Assembly: GCA_965229625.1 (NCBI GenBank) | Contig: CBDDJJ010000001.1 | Location: 2,356,001 to 2,420,000 of the forward strand | Reading direction: 5' to 3' | DNA from: JANQIO01 sp965229625 | Lineage (GTDB): Bacteria > Pseudomonadota > Gammaproteobacteria > Pseudomonadales > Halieaceae | Length of the DNA stretch: 64,000 nucleotides | Part shown: positions 8,737 to 17,460 of the stretch, in pieces | Numbering within the stretch: position 1 is the stretch's first letter | Layout of the letters: the number at the start of each line of letters is the position of its first letter | Program-made: the position numbers and the translations under genes | The notes under the pieces: model-generated | The model's input: the letters and a program-made list of their open reading frames with translations, nothing else | The model's database searches: none | What the model was told of the DNA's origin: nothing

Positions 8737-8782
8737 GGGGTTCTCCTCCTCGGTTTGAGTAATCTTTCCGTTCAAATAAAGT

Positions 8783-8800
8783 GACCAGTCGTCTTACTTT
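8783..8800. promoter_or_regulatory. Operator-like element upstream of thioredoxin
   Basis: GACCAGTCGTCTTACTTT matches 16 of 18 bases of the element at 9463-9480 in the tetR promoter, in the same orientation. It lies about 50 bases before the thioredoxin start codon. Shared sequence at two promoters around one TetR gene is the usual sign of its operator. Confidence 0.65.
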
Positions 8801-8819
8801 CATACAAATTTTTTTGGGC

Positions 8820-9416
8820 CTAAGCTGGAGCCTCTTCTCCCAGCAGCCTTGGCAACAGGGCCAGGAAAGCATCCAGCGGCGCCCGGGATTTGTCGGCTTT
8901 CATGCGCATTAGCGTGCCCTCCCAGGCATTGAACAGGAATTCCGCGGTCTGCGCGGGATCCAGGTAAGGGTCCAGTTGCCCGGCTGCCTGGGCCTGTTCC
9001 AGCACTGCGCGAAACATGCCGGCATTGGCCGACAGGGTCTGTTGCACCTTGCAGCGAATCGCCTCGCAGCTGTCGGACATTTCCTGCCCCAGGTTTCCCA
9101 GGAAGCAGCCGGCGCGAAAATCCTCGGCGCAGGCCTGCTCCGTGTGAGCCAGGAAGAAGTTACGCAGCCGCTCCAGCGGTAGCTGGCTAGTGTTTCCCAG
9201 CAGGCGCGCGCCGTCTTCCACCGTGGCGCGCCCCACGTTGTCGAGTGCCTCGACCGCAAACGCCTCCTTGCTGGCGAAGTAGTTGTAGAACGAACCCTTG
9301 GGCATGCCGGCGGCGTCCACGATGTCCTTGACGCTGGTGCCGTTGTAGCCCTGCACTTTCATCACCTCAAGCCCGCGCTCCAGCAGCAGGGCTTTCCTGG
9401 CCTCGCGCTTGCTCAT
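8820..9416 (-). CDS. TetR-family regulator with conserved cysteines (NemR/AcrR-like)
   Basis: A 198-residue repressor. The N-terminal helix-turn-helix spans about 27-53 (TSVKDIVDAAGMPKGSFYNY). The ligand domain has Cys96, Cys104, Cys117 and Cys122; the block RAGCFLGNLGQEMSD aligns by eye with the region of E. coli NemR that holds its redox-sensitive cysteine. I infer that it senses electrophiles or oxidants. Its own promoter (TTGCAA at 9479-9484, 17-base spacer, TATTGT at 9456-9461, reverse strand) has the proposed operator in the spacer, which implies autorepression. The downstream thioredoxin promoter carries the same element, giving a compact redox-response pair. Confidence 0.88.
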   Translation of the reverse strand: MSKREARKALLLERGLEVMKVQGYNGTSVKDIVDAAGMPKGSFYNYFASKEAFAVEALDNVGRATVEDGARLLGNTSQLPLERLRNFFLAHTEQACAEDFRAGCFLGNLGQEMSDSCEAIRCKVQQTLSANAGMFRAVLEQAQAAGQLDPYLDPAQTAEFLFNAWEGTLMRMKADKSRAPLDAFLALLPRLLGEEAPA

Positions 9417-9455
9417 CGTTGGGTAACCTGTGACAGCTGTACTTCCATGTGCGAA

Positions 9456-9484
9456 ACAATATGACCGGTCGTCTTATTTTGCAA
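9456..9484 (-). promoter_or_regulatory. tetR promoter with embedded operator
   Basis: On the reverse strand, a -35 box TTGCAA and a -10 box TATTGT are separated by 17 bases. The spacer contains AAGACGACCGGTC, including the palindrome GACCGGTC, and matches the element before thioredoxin. A repressor bound here would block RNA polymerase. The rest of the 295-base spacer up to 9711 is AT-rich and should hold the isocitrate lyase promoter; I could not fix its boxes. Confidence 0.65.
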
Positions 9485-9711
9485 GCCGCTCTTCAGATCA
9501 ATTGTTTATATGGTTATGGCAGCCATTCTAAACAGCGGAAACGATCGCCAGATCACCCCGGAGATGATGCTTATCAACATTTCGAACCTGAATAGCAGGT
9601 ATCCTAACTATAAATTTCATTTATGCGGGCTGCCCACCTACACTGCTCAATATTCGGGCAATGCCCACACATTTTTTGTTGGAACTCCTACAGCTATACA
9701 GGTACATCACG

Positions 9712-11310
9712 ATGTCTACTTACCAGGAACTCGTAAACAAGTTCGCTGACCAGCGCCAGGCCCACGGCCACACCTGGGACGCCATCAACCCCGAATTCGC
9801 CGCCCGAATGGAACTGCAGAACCAGTTCAAGACCGGCCTCGACATCGCCCGCTACACCGCCGGCATCATGCGCAAGGACATGGCGGAGTACGACGCCGAC
9901 AGCGCCTCCTACACCCAGTCACTGGGTTGCTGGCACGGCTTCGTTGGCCAGCAGAAGCTGATCGCCATCAAGAAGCACCACGGCACCACCAACAAGCGCT
10001 ACCTGTACCTGTCCGGCTGGATGATCGCAGCCCTGCGCAGCGAATTCGGCCCCCTGCCCGACCAGTCCATGCACGAGAAGACCACCGTGTCCGGCCTGAT
10101 CGAAGAGCTTTACACGTTCCTGCGCCAGGCCGATGCACGTGAGCTGAACCACCTGTTCCGCGAGCTCGATGCGGCCCGCGCGGCCGGCGACCAGGTCGCC
10201 GAACAAGCAGCACTCAATTCCATCAACAACTTTGAAACCCACGTGGTGCCCATCATCGCCGACATCGATGCCGGCTTCGGTAACGAAGAGGCCACCTACC
10301 TGCTGGCCAAGAAGATGATCGAGGCAGGCGCCTGCGCCATCCAGATCGAGAACCAGGTATCCGACGCCAAGCAGTGTGGCCACCAGGACGGCAAGGTCAC
10401 CGTGCCCCACGAGGACTTCCTCGCCAAGATCAACGCTATCCGCTACGCCTTCCTTGAGCTGGGCGTACCCGACGGCGTCATCGTTGCCCGTACCGACTCC
10501 CTCGGCGCCGGCCTGACCCAGAAGATCCCGGTATCAACCGACGCCGGCGATCTGGCGCACAAGTACAACGCCTTCCTCGAGACCGAGGAAATCAGCGGCG
10601 CGGACGACGCCAACGAAGGCGACGTAATCATCAAGCAGGATGGCAAGCTGGTGCGCCCGGTGCGGCTGCCCAACGGCCTGTATCGCTTCAAGAACGGCAC
10701 CGGCGAAGAGCGCTGCGTGCTGGACTGCATCACCAGCTTGCAGAACGGTGCCGACCTGCTGTGGATCGAGACCGAGAAACCCCACGTCGGCCAGATTGGC
10801 GGCATGGTCAATCGCATCCGTGAAGTCATCCCTAACGCCAAGCTGGTGTATAACAACAGCCCGTCTTTCAACTGGACCCTGAACTTCCGCCAGCAGGTGT
10901 TTGACGCCTGGAGCGAGGAAGGCAAGGACATGTCCGACTACGAGCGCGACCAACTGATGGACGAGAAGTACGACCATTCTGCGCTGGCGCACGAGGCCGA
11001 TGTACGCATCCAGTGCTTCCAGGCGGATGCGTCCCGCGAGGCCGGCATCTTCCACCACCTGATCACGCTGCCGACCTACCACACGACGGCCCTGTCCGTG
11101 GACAACCTGGCCAAAGGCTACTTCGGCGACGAGGGCATGCTGGCTTATGTCCAGGGCGTGCAGCGCAAGGAAATCCGCCAGGGCATCGCCTGCGTCAAGC
11201 ACCAGGATATGGCGGGCTCCAACATGGGCGACGATCACAAGGAGTACTTCTCCGGTGACCAGGCCCTGAAGGCAGCCGGTAAAGACAACACCATGAACCA
11301 GTTTGGCTGA
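9712..11310 (+). CDS. aceA: Isocitrate lyase, large Pseudomonas-type form
   Basis: A 532-residue enzyme that splits isocitrate into succinate and glyoxylate, the first step of the glyoxylate shunt needed for growth on acetate and fatty acids. The catalytic motif K220-Q-C222-G-H224 carries the active-site cysteine, and the IADIDAGFGN block supplies metal-binding acidic residues. The length matches the roughly 530-residue class known from Pseudomonas rather than the 430-residue E. coli form. I chose ATG at 9712 (MSTYQELV); the in-frame extension from 9661 lies in AT-rich promoter DNA. A strong terminator follows. The isocitrate dehydrogenase gene, which competes for the same substrate, lies 4.4 kb downstream. 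Confidence 0.95.
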   Translation: MSTYQELVNKFADQRQAHGHTWDAINPEFAARMELQNQFKTGLDIARYTAGIMRKDMAEYDADSASYTQSLGCWHGFVGQQKLIAIKKHHGTTNKRYLYLSGWMIAALRSEFGPLPDQSMHEKTTVSGLIEELYTFLRQADARELNHLFRELDAARAAGDQVAEQAALNSINNFETHVVPIIADIDAGFGNEEATYLLAKKMIEAGACAIQIENQVSDAKQCGHQDGKVTVPHEDFLAKINAIRYAFLELGVPDGVIVARTDSLGAGLTQKIPVSTDAGDLAHKYNAFLETEEISGADDANEGDVIIKQDGKLVRPVRLPNGLYRFKNGTGEERCVLDCITSLQNGADLLWIETEKPHVGQIGGMVNRIREVIPNAKLVYNNSPSFNWTLNFRQQVFDAWSEEGKDMSDYERDQLMDEKYDHSALAHEADVRIQCFQADASREAGIFHHLITLPTYHTTALSVDNLAKGYFGDEGMLAYVQGVQRKEIRQGIACVKHQDMAGSNMGDDHKEYFSGDQALKAAGKDNTMNQFG

Positions 11311-11360
11311 TTGCGTGTGAGCACCGGTGGCACCCCCTAAGGGTGCTGCCGACCAGATTG

Positions 11361-11389
11361 AAAGGGACCGCAGTGCGGTCCCTTTTTTT
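11361..11389 (+). terminator. Rho-independent terminator of aceA
   Basis: Arms AAGGGACCGC (11362-11371) and GCGGTCCCTT (11375-11384) around a three-base loop are followed by a run of T. It sits about 50 bases after the aceA stop codon. A weaker hairpin with arms GCACCC and GGGTGC precedes it. Confidence 0.92.
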
Positions 11390-11473
11390 GACTCGTAGTT
11401 GTGACTCAGGTCAATCGGGAACAACGGTCAAGAGGTGCTAGAATGCCGGGCGGTAAAGGGAGTGCGAGAGCGC

Positions 11474-13270
11474 ATGCGGTACCCGAAACATCCTCAACAT
11501 TTTCTACAGCCCTGCTTCAAGAGCTGCTGCAGGGCGGTCATCAGTACCTGCCTGGTGCTGTTGCTATCCGGTTGCTTCCGGGTGGAACTCAATGGTCCGG
11601 TGGGCGGTGCCACGGTCACTCTCGCGCCCTATCACGCGCCGCTGGAAATCGAGCAAACCGTCGTATCCAGGGACGAGGCAGCGCTGATCAGTACCTTCGG
11701 CGCGGAAACCTGGGCGGAGATGACACCGGAACTGAAACGCCTGTTTCTCGGCAGCCTGTTATTCGACAACCGCCTGATCGATGACAGCCAGTACTATACG
11801 ATCACGGCCACCGGGGGTTTCGACTACGATCATGACCGCGACGGCGTACTCGACGCCCAGCCCACGCCGGTGCAGGGCACCTGGCATGCCATCGTAAGAG
11901 GCGACGATATTAAGGCCAGCCGCGGCAGGGTGAGTCTGCTGACGGAGGCGGTACAGCGCTTCATCGTCAGCCGTTTTCCGGATGAGTACTTCGGCATAGA
12001 CTCACCCACTGGCGAAGCTACAGGCGAGAACCCTATCCTCGCAGGGTCATCCGGCGCCCCTCCGGCGTCCAACATTTCACCCGCCGTCACCACACCGAGA
12101 GACCCGCCACCGCCACCCACACCGGGCGTGCTGCCGGATGCCAATGCCAGGCAGTTGGTGCGCGACATCACCGGCGATGGCGAGGTGGATTATGCAGACC
12201 TGTTGCGCTGGTCCGCGCTCACGTCGATGGACAGTTACCTGGGCAGCAGGGCGGCGCTGGAGGACATGGCCCAGGCCATTACCGAGGGACAGGAGTTGCG
12301 CTTCGACCGCCTGGTGTGGGAGGTCATGCGAGCCGAGTACATCACGGTATACAGGTCCCTGTTTCCGGATCTCGACAACTGCTCGGTGGTTGGTAATGGC
12401 GCAGCCTTCGTTCACGAGCCCACCTGGATTCGCTGTGGACTACCCAGCTCGCGCAACCCAAATCCCAGCCTGGAAGGAATCGAGGCTTTCACCAATCTCG
12501 AGACTGTTCAATTCAACAACTTCAACGTGTCCAACTACCTGCCACTGGCCGGACTGCCTCGCCTGCGGGAGCTCTTTGGTGTCCGTGGAGGTGGTGAAGG
12601 AACGCTGGCGCAAGTGACGAATGTCTCCACGCTGCACGAAGTGGGATTTGCAGACGAAGACCCGTCCTGGCTGGCTGATCTCGACAGTGTCAAAGACATT
12701 CGCATCTCCTTCCCACCCGCTGACCTGATGGCGCTGATGGAGGCGCTTGGCGGCATGGAGAACCTGGAGAGGCTGAGACTTGCACGCAGTGACCTGCGCG
12801 CCGAGGAGCTTGCCATGCTGAGTGGCTTGCAATCCCTCGAGCGTCTCAGCTTTGACGTCAGTACGCTCGCCGACATCAGCAGCTTCCCACCGCTGGCAAG
12901 TCTGGAGATTCTCAATCTCGTCAACACCGGTATCAGCGATGTCACTCCGCTGGGCGCGCTGCCCGCACTCAAGGCCCTCAACTTGAACGGAAACTCGATT
13001 ACAGACATCTCGGCGCTCGCCGGCCTGGGTAATATTGAAGAGCTGCGGCTGGCATTCAATAGCATTACTGACCTGCCGGATTTTTCCGCCTTGCGTCGCA
13101 TCCGGGTCCTGGAACTGCACAGCAACGCCCTGACATCCATAGACGGCCTTGAGAACCTCACCACCCTGGCATCACTGGATTTACGCGACAACCCCGATGT
13201 TCCCTGCGGGGACATACAAGGCCTGGTCGCCCTGCTACCGCAGACGCAGATACGCTACAACTGCCAGTAG
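11474..13270 (+). CDS. Leucine-rich-repeat lipoprotein with EF-hand-like motif (copy 1)
   Basis: A 598-residue predicted outer-membrane or surface lipoprotein. The signal ends in LLLSGC, with C34 the expected lipidated cysteine. The domain that follows (ELNGPVGGATVTLA...) is shared with the next gene. A dockerin-like calcium loop (DITGDGEVDYADLLRW, about residue 230) precedes the C-terminal half, which holds about ten leucine-rich repeats of roughly 22 residues (for example LKALNLNGNSITDISALAGL). Such proteins usually bind other proteins or mediate adhesion. ATG at 11474 follows GAGAG; GTG at 11435 is an alternative. It lies between the two isocitrate-node genes without an obvious metabolic link. 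Confidence 0.75.
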   Translation: MRYPKHPQHFLQPCFKSCCRAVISTCLVLLLSGCFRVELNGPVGGATVTLAPYHAPLEIEQTVVSRDEAALISTFGAETWAEMTPELKRLFLGSLLFDNRLIDDSQYYTITATGGFDYDHDRDGVLDAQPTPVQGTWHAIVRGDDIKASRGRVSLLTEAVQRFIVSRFPDEYFGIDSPTGEATGENPILAGSSGAPPASNISPAVTTPRDPPPPPTPGVLPDANARQLVRDITGDGEVDYADLLRWSALTSMDSYLGSRAALEDMAQAITEGQELRFDRLVWEVMRAEYITVYRSLFPDLDNCSVVGNGAAFVHEPTWIRCGLPSSRNPNPSLEGIEAFTNLETVQFNNFNVSNYLPLAGLPRLRELFGVRGGGEGTLAQVTNVSTLHEVGFADEDPSWLADLDSVKDIRISFPPADLMALMEALGGMENLERLRLARSDLRAEELAMLSGLQSLERLSFDVSTLADISSFPPLASLEILNLVNTGISDVTPLGALPALKALNLNGNSITDISALAGLGNIEELRLAFNSITDLPDFSALRRIRVLELHSNALTSIDGLENLTTLASLDLRDNPDVPCGDIQGLVALLPQTQIRYNCQ

Positions 13271-13318
13271 GACAGAGTCGGCCTGTGCTTTTTCAGGCCC
13301 GGAAAGAGAGCTGGGAGC

Positions 13319-15634
13319 ATGCAAAACTGGCAGCTTGAGCGCTTAAGAAGTGTGTGGAGGCGTCACACACGTTATGCCTTGAGCCATACGCATTCTGGAG
13401 AGGCTAATTTGTACACTCTGTATTCATCCGCCAGATGCCTTGCCCGCCTGTGTATCCTGGTGTCGGCTTGCCTTTCCCTGAGCGCCTGCTTCCAGGTGCA
13501 TCTCAATGGACCGGTGGGCGGGGCCACGCTGACGCTGGCTCAGGCGGCCCACCCGGGGCAGGTCCTGCAGACCACGACTTCAAAAGACGAAGCGGCGCTG
13601 ATAGAAGAATACGGACCGGAAGCCTGGGCTCGCCTGGGGCCATCTCTGCAGCTTCTCTACCTGGGCACCGCGGAGTTCGACAACAGTCAGCTCCGGGATC
13701 ACACGCTATATCTGGTCACGGCGAGCGGCGGGCTGGACTATGACTACGACCACGATGGCGTGAGAGACAGCGTGCCTACTCCGATAGCAGGGAGCTGGCA
13801 TATGCGCGTTACCGGCGCACAGTTGAAGAGCCATTTCGCCAAACTCAGCCTGCTGACCGAGGCAGACTACCAACTCGCAGACCCGAGCGGTGGGGACTTC
13901 GCCTTCGTCGGCGCCTGTGACCGGCTGATTCCCATCGAGGATTGCCTGAGCGATCTGGATTTCCGGGGTGTCGATTCCAGCGCCAGGCAACTGGTCACGG
14001 ATGTCGACAGGGATGGGCGAGTCACTTCGGATGACCTCCTTCGCTGGACTCGCGCCGCTCGCGAAACAGCTTACCGCTGGGACACGGTCGCGCTGGATCA
14101 ACTGGCCGATTGGGTGAGAACCGGTGCCGCAATAAATACGGATGCCGTCGCGGAGGGCGTCTATCGCGCAGTGGAGGTGGACGCGCTGGTGTTCGATGAC
14201 CCGCAACTTGATGACTGCGTGCGCCGGTTCGCGCCGAAGTACGCGCACCAAATAACGAGGTTGAGCTGCTTCAGCTTGCGGCCCTATTCGATATTTGACC
14301 CCAATGACTCTCGCCTGCCCGACGAGCTCACAGGGATCACCAGCCTGCAGGGCATAGAACAGCTTACCGGACTTCAGTTCCTTTCAATCAGTTTCAATAC
14401 CGTGTCTGCGGTGGCTCCGCTGGCTGAGTTGGAACACCTCAGCATTCTGAACCTGTCCTACAACCCGCTACTCGATGCCGAGGCCCTTGCGGTGCTGGGC
14501 AGCGCCAAGCGCCTCAGCCAGCTCAACCTGAACGGCCTCACTCTCTCCACGCTGGAATGGGCAGAGCAGCTACCGCAGCTGCGCTACCTGCAGATCAGCG
14601 GCGACCAGCCGGATACCGACCGCCTGCTGGCCAGCATCGCCCGGCTTCCCTCGCTGGAGGGACTGTCCCTGACGCAGGCCTCACTGACCGATACACAGCT
14701 GGCGTCGCTGGCGGCAAACTCGAAAGTGCGGCGCCTGAGCCTGCGGCTCAACCGGCTGCAACAGCTGGATGCACTGACCGCGATGCCGGACCTGGAGTGG
14801 CTGGATGTCTCTCGAAACGAGCTGACCTCGCTGGATCCCCTGCGCCATCTGGGAACGCTGGAGTACCTCAACGTGGGAGACAATGACCTGGATGACCTGG
14901 AGCCGGTACTCGAACTGGCGCAACTACAAGAGCTCTACGCCGACTCCTGCGGCCTGGCAGAAATACCGGCGCTCGCTCAGCTCCAACAGCTCCGGGTCCT
15001 CGTGGTAAGCGAGAATGAGCTACAGGATCTGAGTGAAATTCGCGACCTGCCGGCCCTCACCATACTGGGCATCTCGGGCAACCAGCTTGACAGCCTCGGC
15101 GACCTGCAGCAGTTGCCGGAACTCGAGACCCTGCTCGCCGCTTCCAACGCCCTCACCAGCCTGGCACCGCTTGAACAGTTTCAGAAGCTGTCCTCCGTCT
15201 ACGTAGCCAACAACCAGCTCACCAGCCTGGCGCCATTGGCCACGCTCCCGGACATTCGCCTGATAGATGCCGATGCCAACCAGCTGACGTCGACGCGGGA
15301 GCTCTCGGGTGTATCCAGCCTGCGCAACCTGTTGCTTCGGCAAAACCGGATCACCGATCTTACGCTGTCCGGCCTGCCGGAACTGGGATTGCTGCAGCTG
15401 GATGACAATGAGATCAGCAGCCTGGACGGGCTGGGTTCACTGCCGTCCCTGCGAACTTTGTCGCTGCAATCCAACACACTTGAGTCCGTGGACGCGCTCA
15501 ACAGCGACAAGCTTCCCGTGCTTAGAAGCCTTGACCTGGACGAAAACCTCCAGCTTAGCTGCGCAGCCGTGGACGAACTGCGCAGCCGCCTTGCCAGTGT
15601 GCAGATCACCGCTTCCTCCTGCGCCCTACCCTGA
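13319..15634 (+). CDS. Leucine-rich-repeat lipoprotein with EF-hand-like motif (copy 2)
   Basis: A paralogue of the gene before it, up to 771 residues with more repeats. It has the same order: a lipobox (LSLSAC), the shared domain (HLNGPVGGATLTLAQ), an aspartate-rich YDYDHDGVRD loop, a dockerin-like loop (DVDRDGRVTSDDLLRW), then about 18 leucine-rich repeats to the C-terminus. The start is ambiguous. ATG at 13319 gives a 30-residue tail before the signal peptide, while TTG at 13409 is preceded by GGAGAGG at ideal spacing and gives a normal lipoprotein signal. The tandem pair probably arose by duplication, with later growth of the repeat region in this copy. Confidence 0.75.
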   Translation: MQNWQLERLRSVWRRHTRYALSHTHSGEANLYTLYSSARCLARLCILVSACLSLSACFQVHLNGPVGGATLTLAQAAHPGQVLQTTTSKDEAALIEEYGPEAWARLGPSLQLLYLGTAEFDNSQLRDHTLYLVTASGGLDYDYDHDGVRDSVPTPIAGSWHMRVTGAQLKSHFAKLSLLTEADYQLADPSGGDFAFVGACDRLIPIEDCLSDLDFRGVDSSARQLVTDVDRDGRVTSDDLLRWTRAARETAYRWDTVALDQLADWVRTGAAINTDAVAEGVYRAVEVDALVFDDPQLDDCVRRFAPKYAHQITRLSCFSLRPYSIFDPNDSRLPDELTGITSLQGIEQLTGLQFLSISFNTVSAVAPLAELEHLSILNLSYNPLLDAEALAVLGSAKRLSQLNLNGLTLSTLEWAEQLPQLRYLQISGDQPDTDRLLASIARLPSLEGLSLTQASLTDTQLASLAANSKVRRLSLRLNRLQQLDALTAMPDLEWLDVSRNELTSLDPLRHLGTLEYLNVGDNDLDDLEPVLELAQLQELYADSCGLAEIPALAQLQQLRVLVVSENELQDLSEIRDLPALTILGISGNQLDSLGDLQQLPELETLLAASNALTSLAPLEQFQKLSSVYVANNQLTSLAPLATLPDIRLIDADANQLTSTRELSGVSSLRNLLLRQNRITDLTLSGLPELGLLQLDDNEISSLDGLGSLPSLRTLSLQSNTLESVDALNSDKLPVLRSLDLDENLQLSCAAVDELRSRLASVQITASSCALP

Positions 15635-15687
15635 CATCTGCAAAGGTATTCAGCATCCTGTCATGGGTGCATTGCTATATTTGACGG

Positions 15688-15693
15688 TATAAT
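15688..15693 (+). promoter_or_regulatory. -10 box of the isocitrate dehydrogenase promoter
   Basis: A perfect TATAAT lies 28 bases before the start codon in an otherwise AT-rich patch of the spacer. No good -35 hexamer is found at 16-18 bases, so an activator may help. A GGGAG ribosome site follows at 15712. Confidence 0.6.
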
Positions 15694-15720
15694 CCCGCCG
15701 CTTTTTCACAGGGAGTCCCC

Positions 15721-17460
15721 ATGAGCGACAAGATCCAGGTTGCATCACCGCTGGTGGTGCTGCACGGCGACGAGATGGCCCAGGTAGCCTTCGAGCGCAT
15801 TCTCGACATGTTCGTGAGCCAGCGGCTGGACATTCCGCTGGTGGAAATCGACCTGTCTGCCGAGAAACGCCTGGTGAGCAATGGTGCGGTGGTCAACGAG
15901 GCCATCGAGGCGCTGAAGCAGCACGGCGTGGGCATCAAGAATGCCGGTATGACCGTGAACCGCGCGCAGCTGGATGAGCTGCTTGCCAAACATCCCAGCG
16001 TGGACGAGAGTCAGCTCGACAAGCTCGCCACCAAGTCCCCCAACGGGGCCATCCGCAAGGGCATCGGCGGCAACATCACCCGCGAGGACATCCAGTTCCG
16101 CAACATCAAGAACACGCCACCGGACTGGGTCGGCCGCGACCTCGTGGTGGACACCATGGAGCACGGCGGCATCAAGGACAGCTACTCCGCCCTGTCCAAT
16201 GACACCGGCATTGCCAGGCTGGTATTTGTGGGCGCCAGCGGCGAGCCGGTCGAACTCCACCGCCGGCGCCTCAATCGCGGCGATCCCTTCATGCTGGCTA
16301 CCAACAGCCACGAGGAGGTGGTGGCCTGGGCGCGCCAGTTCTTCCAGCGCGGGCTGGATGAAAAGCGCGATGTGTACGTCGGTCTCAAGGACACGGTGAT
16401 CCCGGGTTACGACGGCGTGATGCGCAAGGCCGTGGAGGATGTGTTCGAATCCGAATTCAAGGCCAACTATGAGGCCGCCGGGCTGGCCTATCACTACGAG
16501 CTGATCGATGCCCAGGCGGCGCGCATTATCGCCAACCCGCCTGAGCGCGCCCTGTGGGGCATCCCCGACAACAACACCGGGCGCCGCATGGTGAAGCTGG
16601 TAGACACCCTGCGCAAATACGGCATACCCGACCGCAAGTTCCACGTCTCAATCTCGCGCATGAGCGCCGGCGGCGGCGACCAGTACGGCAGCTATAACCA
16701 GGCGGCGCCGGAAGACGGCATCATCAAGGTGATCGTCGATGGCCAGGAGCGCTGCGCCCGGGACGTAAAGGCCAGCGACCCCATCCTGTTCATGTCCAAC
16801 GATCGTACCGCGATACGCGACTGGGTGATGCAGGTCTACCGGGACGCCTCCATGAAGGAGAAGGAAGTCTACTTCGGCCTCAAGCGCGAGTACTTTCCCT
16901 ACGACGACGTGTTCTCCAACGTGATAAACGAGGTCCGCAATACGCTGGTGGCAGACGGGGTGGAACCGCCCTCTTTCATGATCATGCGGCCGTCCAGCCA
17001 GCTCAAGAAGATGATCTCCGACCCGCCGCGCAACGCCCTGTACCCGGCCCAGAACCTGGACGGGGACATCTTCTCCGACATCGCCGCCGCCCTCGGGGGC
17101 AGCCTCGCCACCGCCAGCTCGATCATCGAGAGCAAGGACGGCACCATGCTGTACGAGGCGCCCCACGGCACGGCCCACGACCTCTACCTGATGTACCAGG
17201 AGAGCGAGGGCAAGACCGCCATCTTTAATTCTTCGGCGCTGATCTATGCCCTGGCCAACGCACTCGAGACCGTGGGCAATCGCGAAGGCAATGCCGCGCT
17301 CAGCCAGTACTCCGGCGACCTGAAGCAAGCGCTGATCGACACCGTCGACCAGGGCATCATCACTGGCGACATCAAGGGCAAGACCACCCGGCCGGAACAG
17401 GAGCAGGTCGTGGACATGCAGGGCTTCCTCGACGCCATCGAGAAAAACCTGCCGGCCTGA
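15721..17460 (+). CDS. Isocitrate dehydrogenase with duplicated internal domain, probably NAD-dependent
   Basis: A 579-residue enzyme oxidising isocitrate to 2-oxoglutarate. Its ends match the roughly 410-residue eukaryote-type dimeric IDH (SPLVVLHGDEMAQ; KSPNGAIRKGIGG; EAPHGTAHD). The extra length is an internal tandem repeat, residues about 139-297 and 307-468. The catalytic Lys (K223 in GLKDT) and one metal-site Asp (D263 in ELIDAQ) occur in repeat A. The GDQY tyrosine (Y322) and the other metal aspartates (NLDGDIFSD, D449 and D453) occur in repeat B. In dimeric IDH these two groups come from different subunits. The positions that bind NADP phosphate (Arg-His in human IDH1) are D487 and L488 here, pointing to NAD. 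It overlaps the next gene by one base. Confidence 0.85.
   Translation: MSDKIQVASPLVVLHGDEMAQVAFERILDMFVSQRLDIPLVEIDLSAEKRLVSNGAVVNEAIEALKQHGVGIKNAGMTVNRAQLDELLAKHPSVDESQLDKLATKSPNGAIRKGIGGNITREDIQFRNIKNTPPDWVGRDLVVDTMEHGGIKDSYSALSNDTGIARLVFVGASGEPVELHRRRLNRGDPFMLATNSHEEVVAWARQFFQRGLDEKRDVYVGLKDTVIPGYDGVMRKAVEDVFESEFKANYEAAGLAYHYELIDAQAARIIANPPERALWGIPDNNTGRRMVKLVDTLRKYGIPDRKFHVSISRMSAGGGDQYGSYNQAAPEDGIIKVIVDGQERCARDVKASDPILFMSNDRTAIRDWVMQVYRDASMKEKEVYFGLKREYFPYDDVFSNVINEVRNTLVADGVEPPSFMIMRPSSQLKKMISDPPRNALYPAQNLDGDIFSDIAAALGGSLATASSIIESKDGTMLYEAPHGTAHDLYLMYQESEGKTAIFNSSALIYALANALETVGNREGNAALSQYSGDLKQALIDTVDQGIITGDIKGKTTRPEQEQVVDMQGFLDAIEKNLPA

Noticed and set aside
9510..9749. 79-residue open frame before aceA
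   Set aside because: It lies in AT-rich promoter DNA and overlaps the aceA start; no motif.
10534..11424. 296-residue open frame on the reverse strand within aceA
   Set aside because: Shadow of the isocitrate lyase gene, without domain features.
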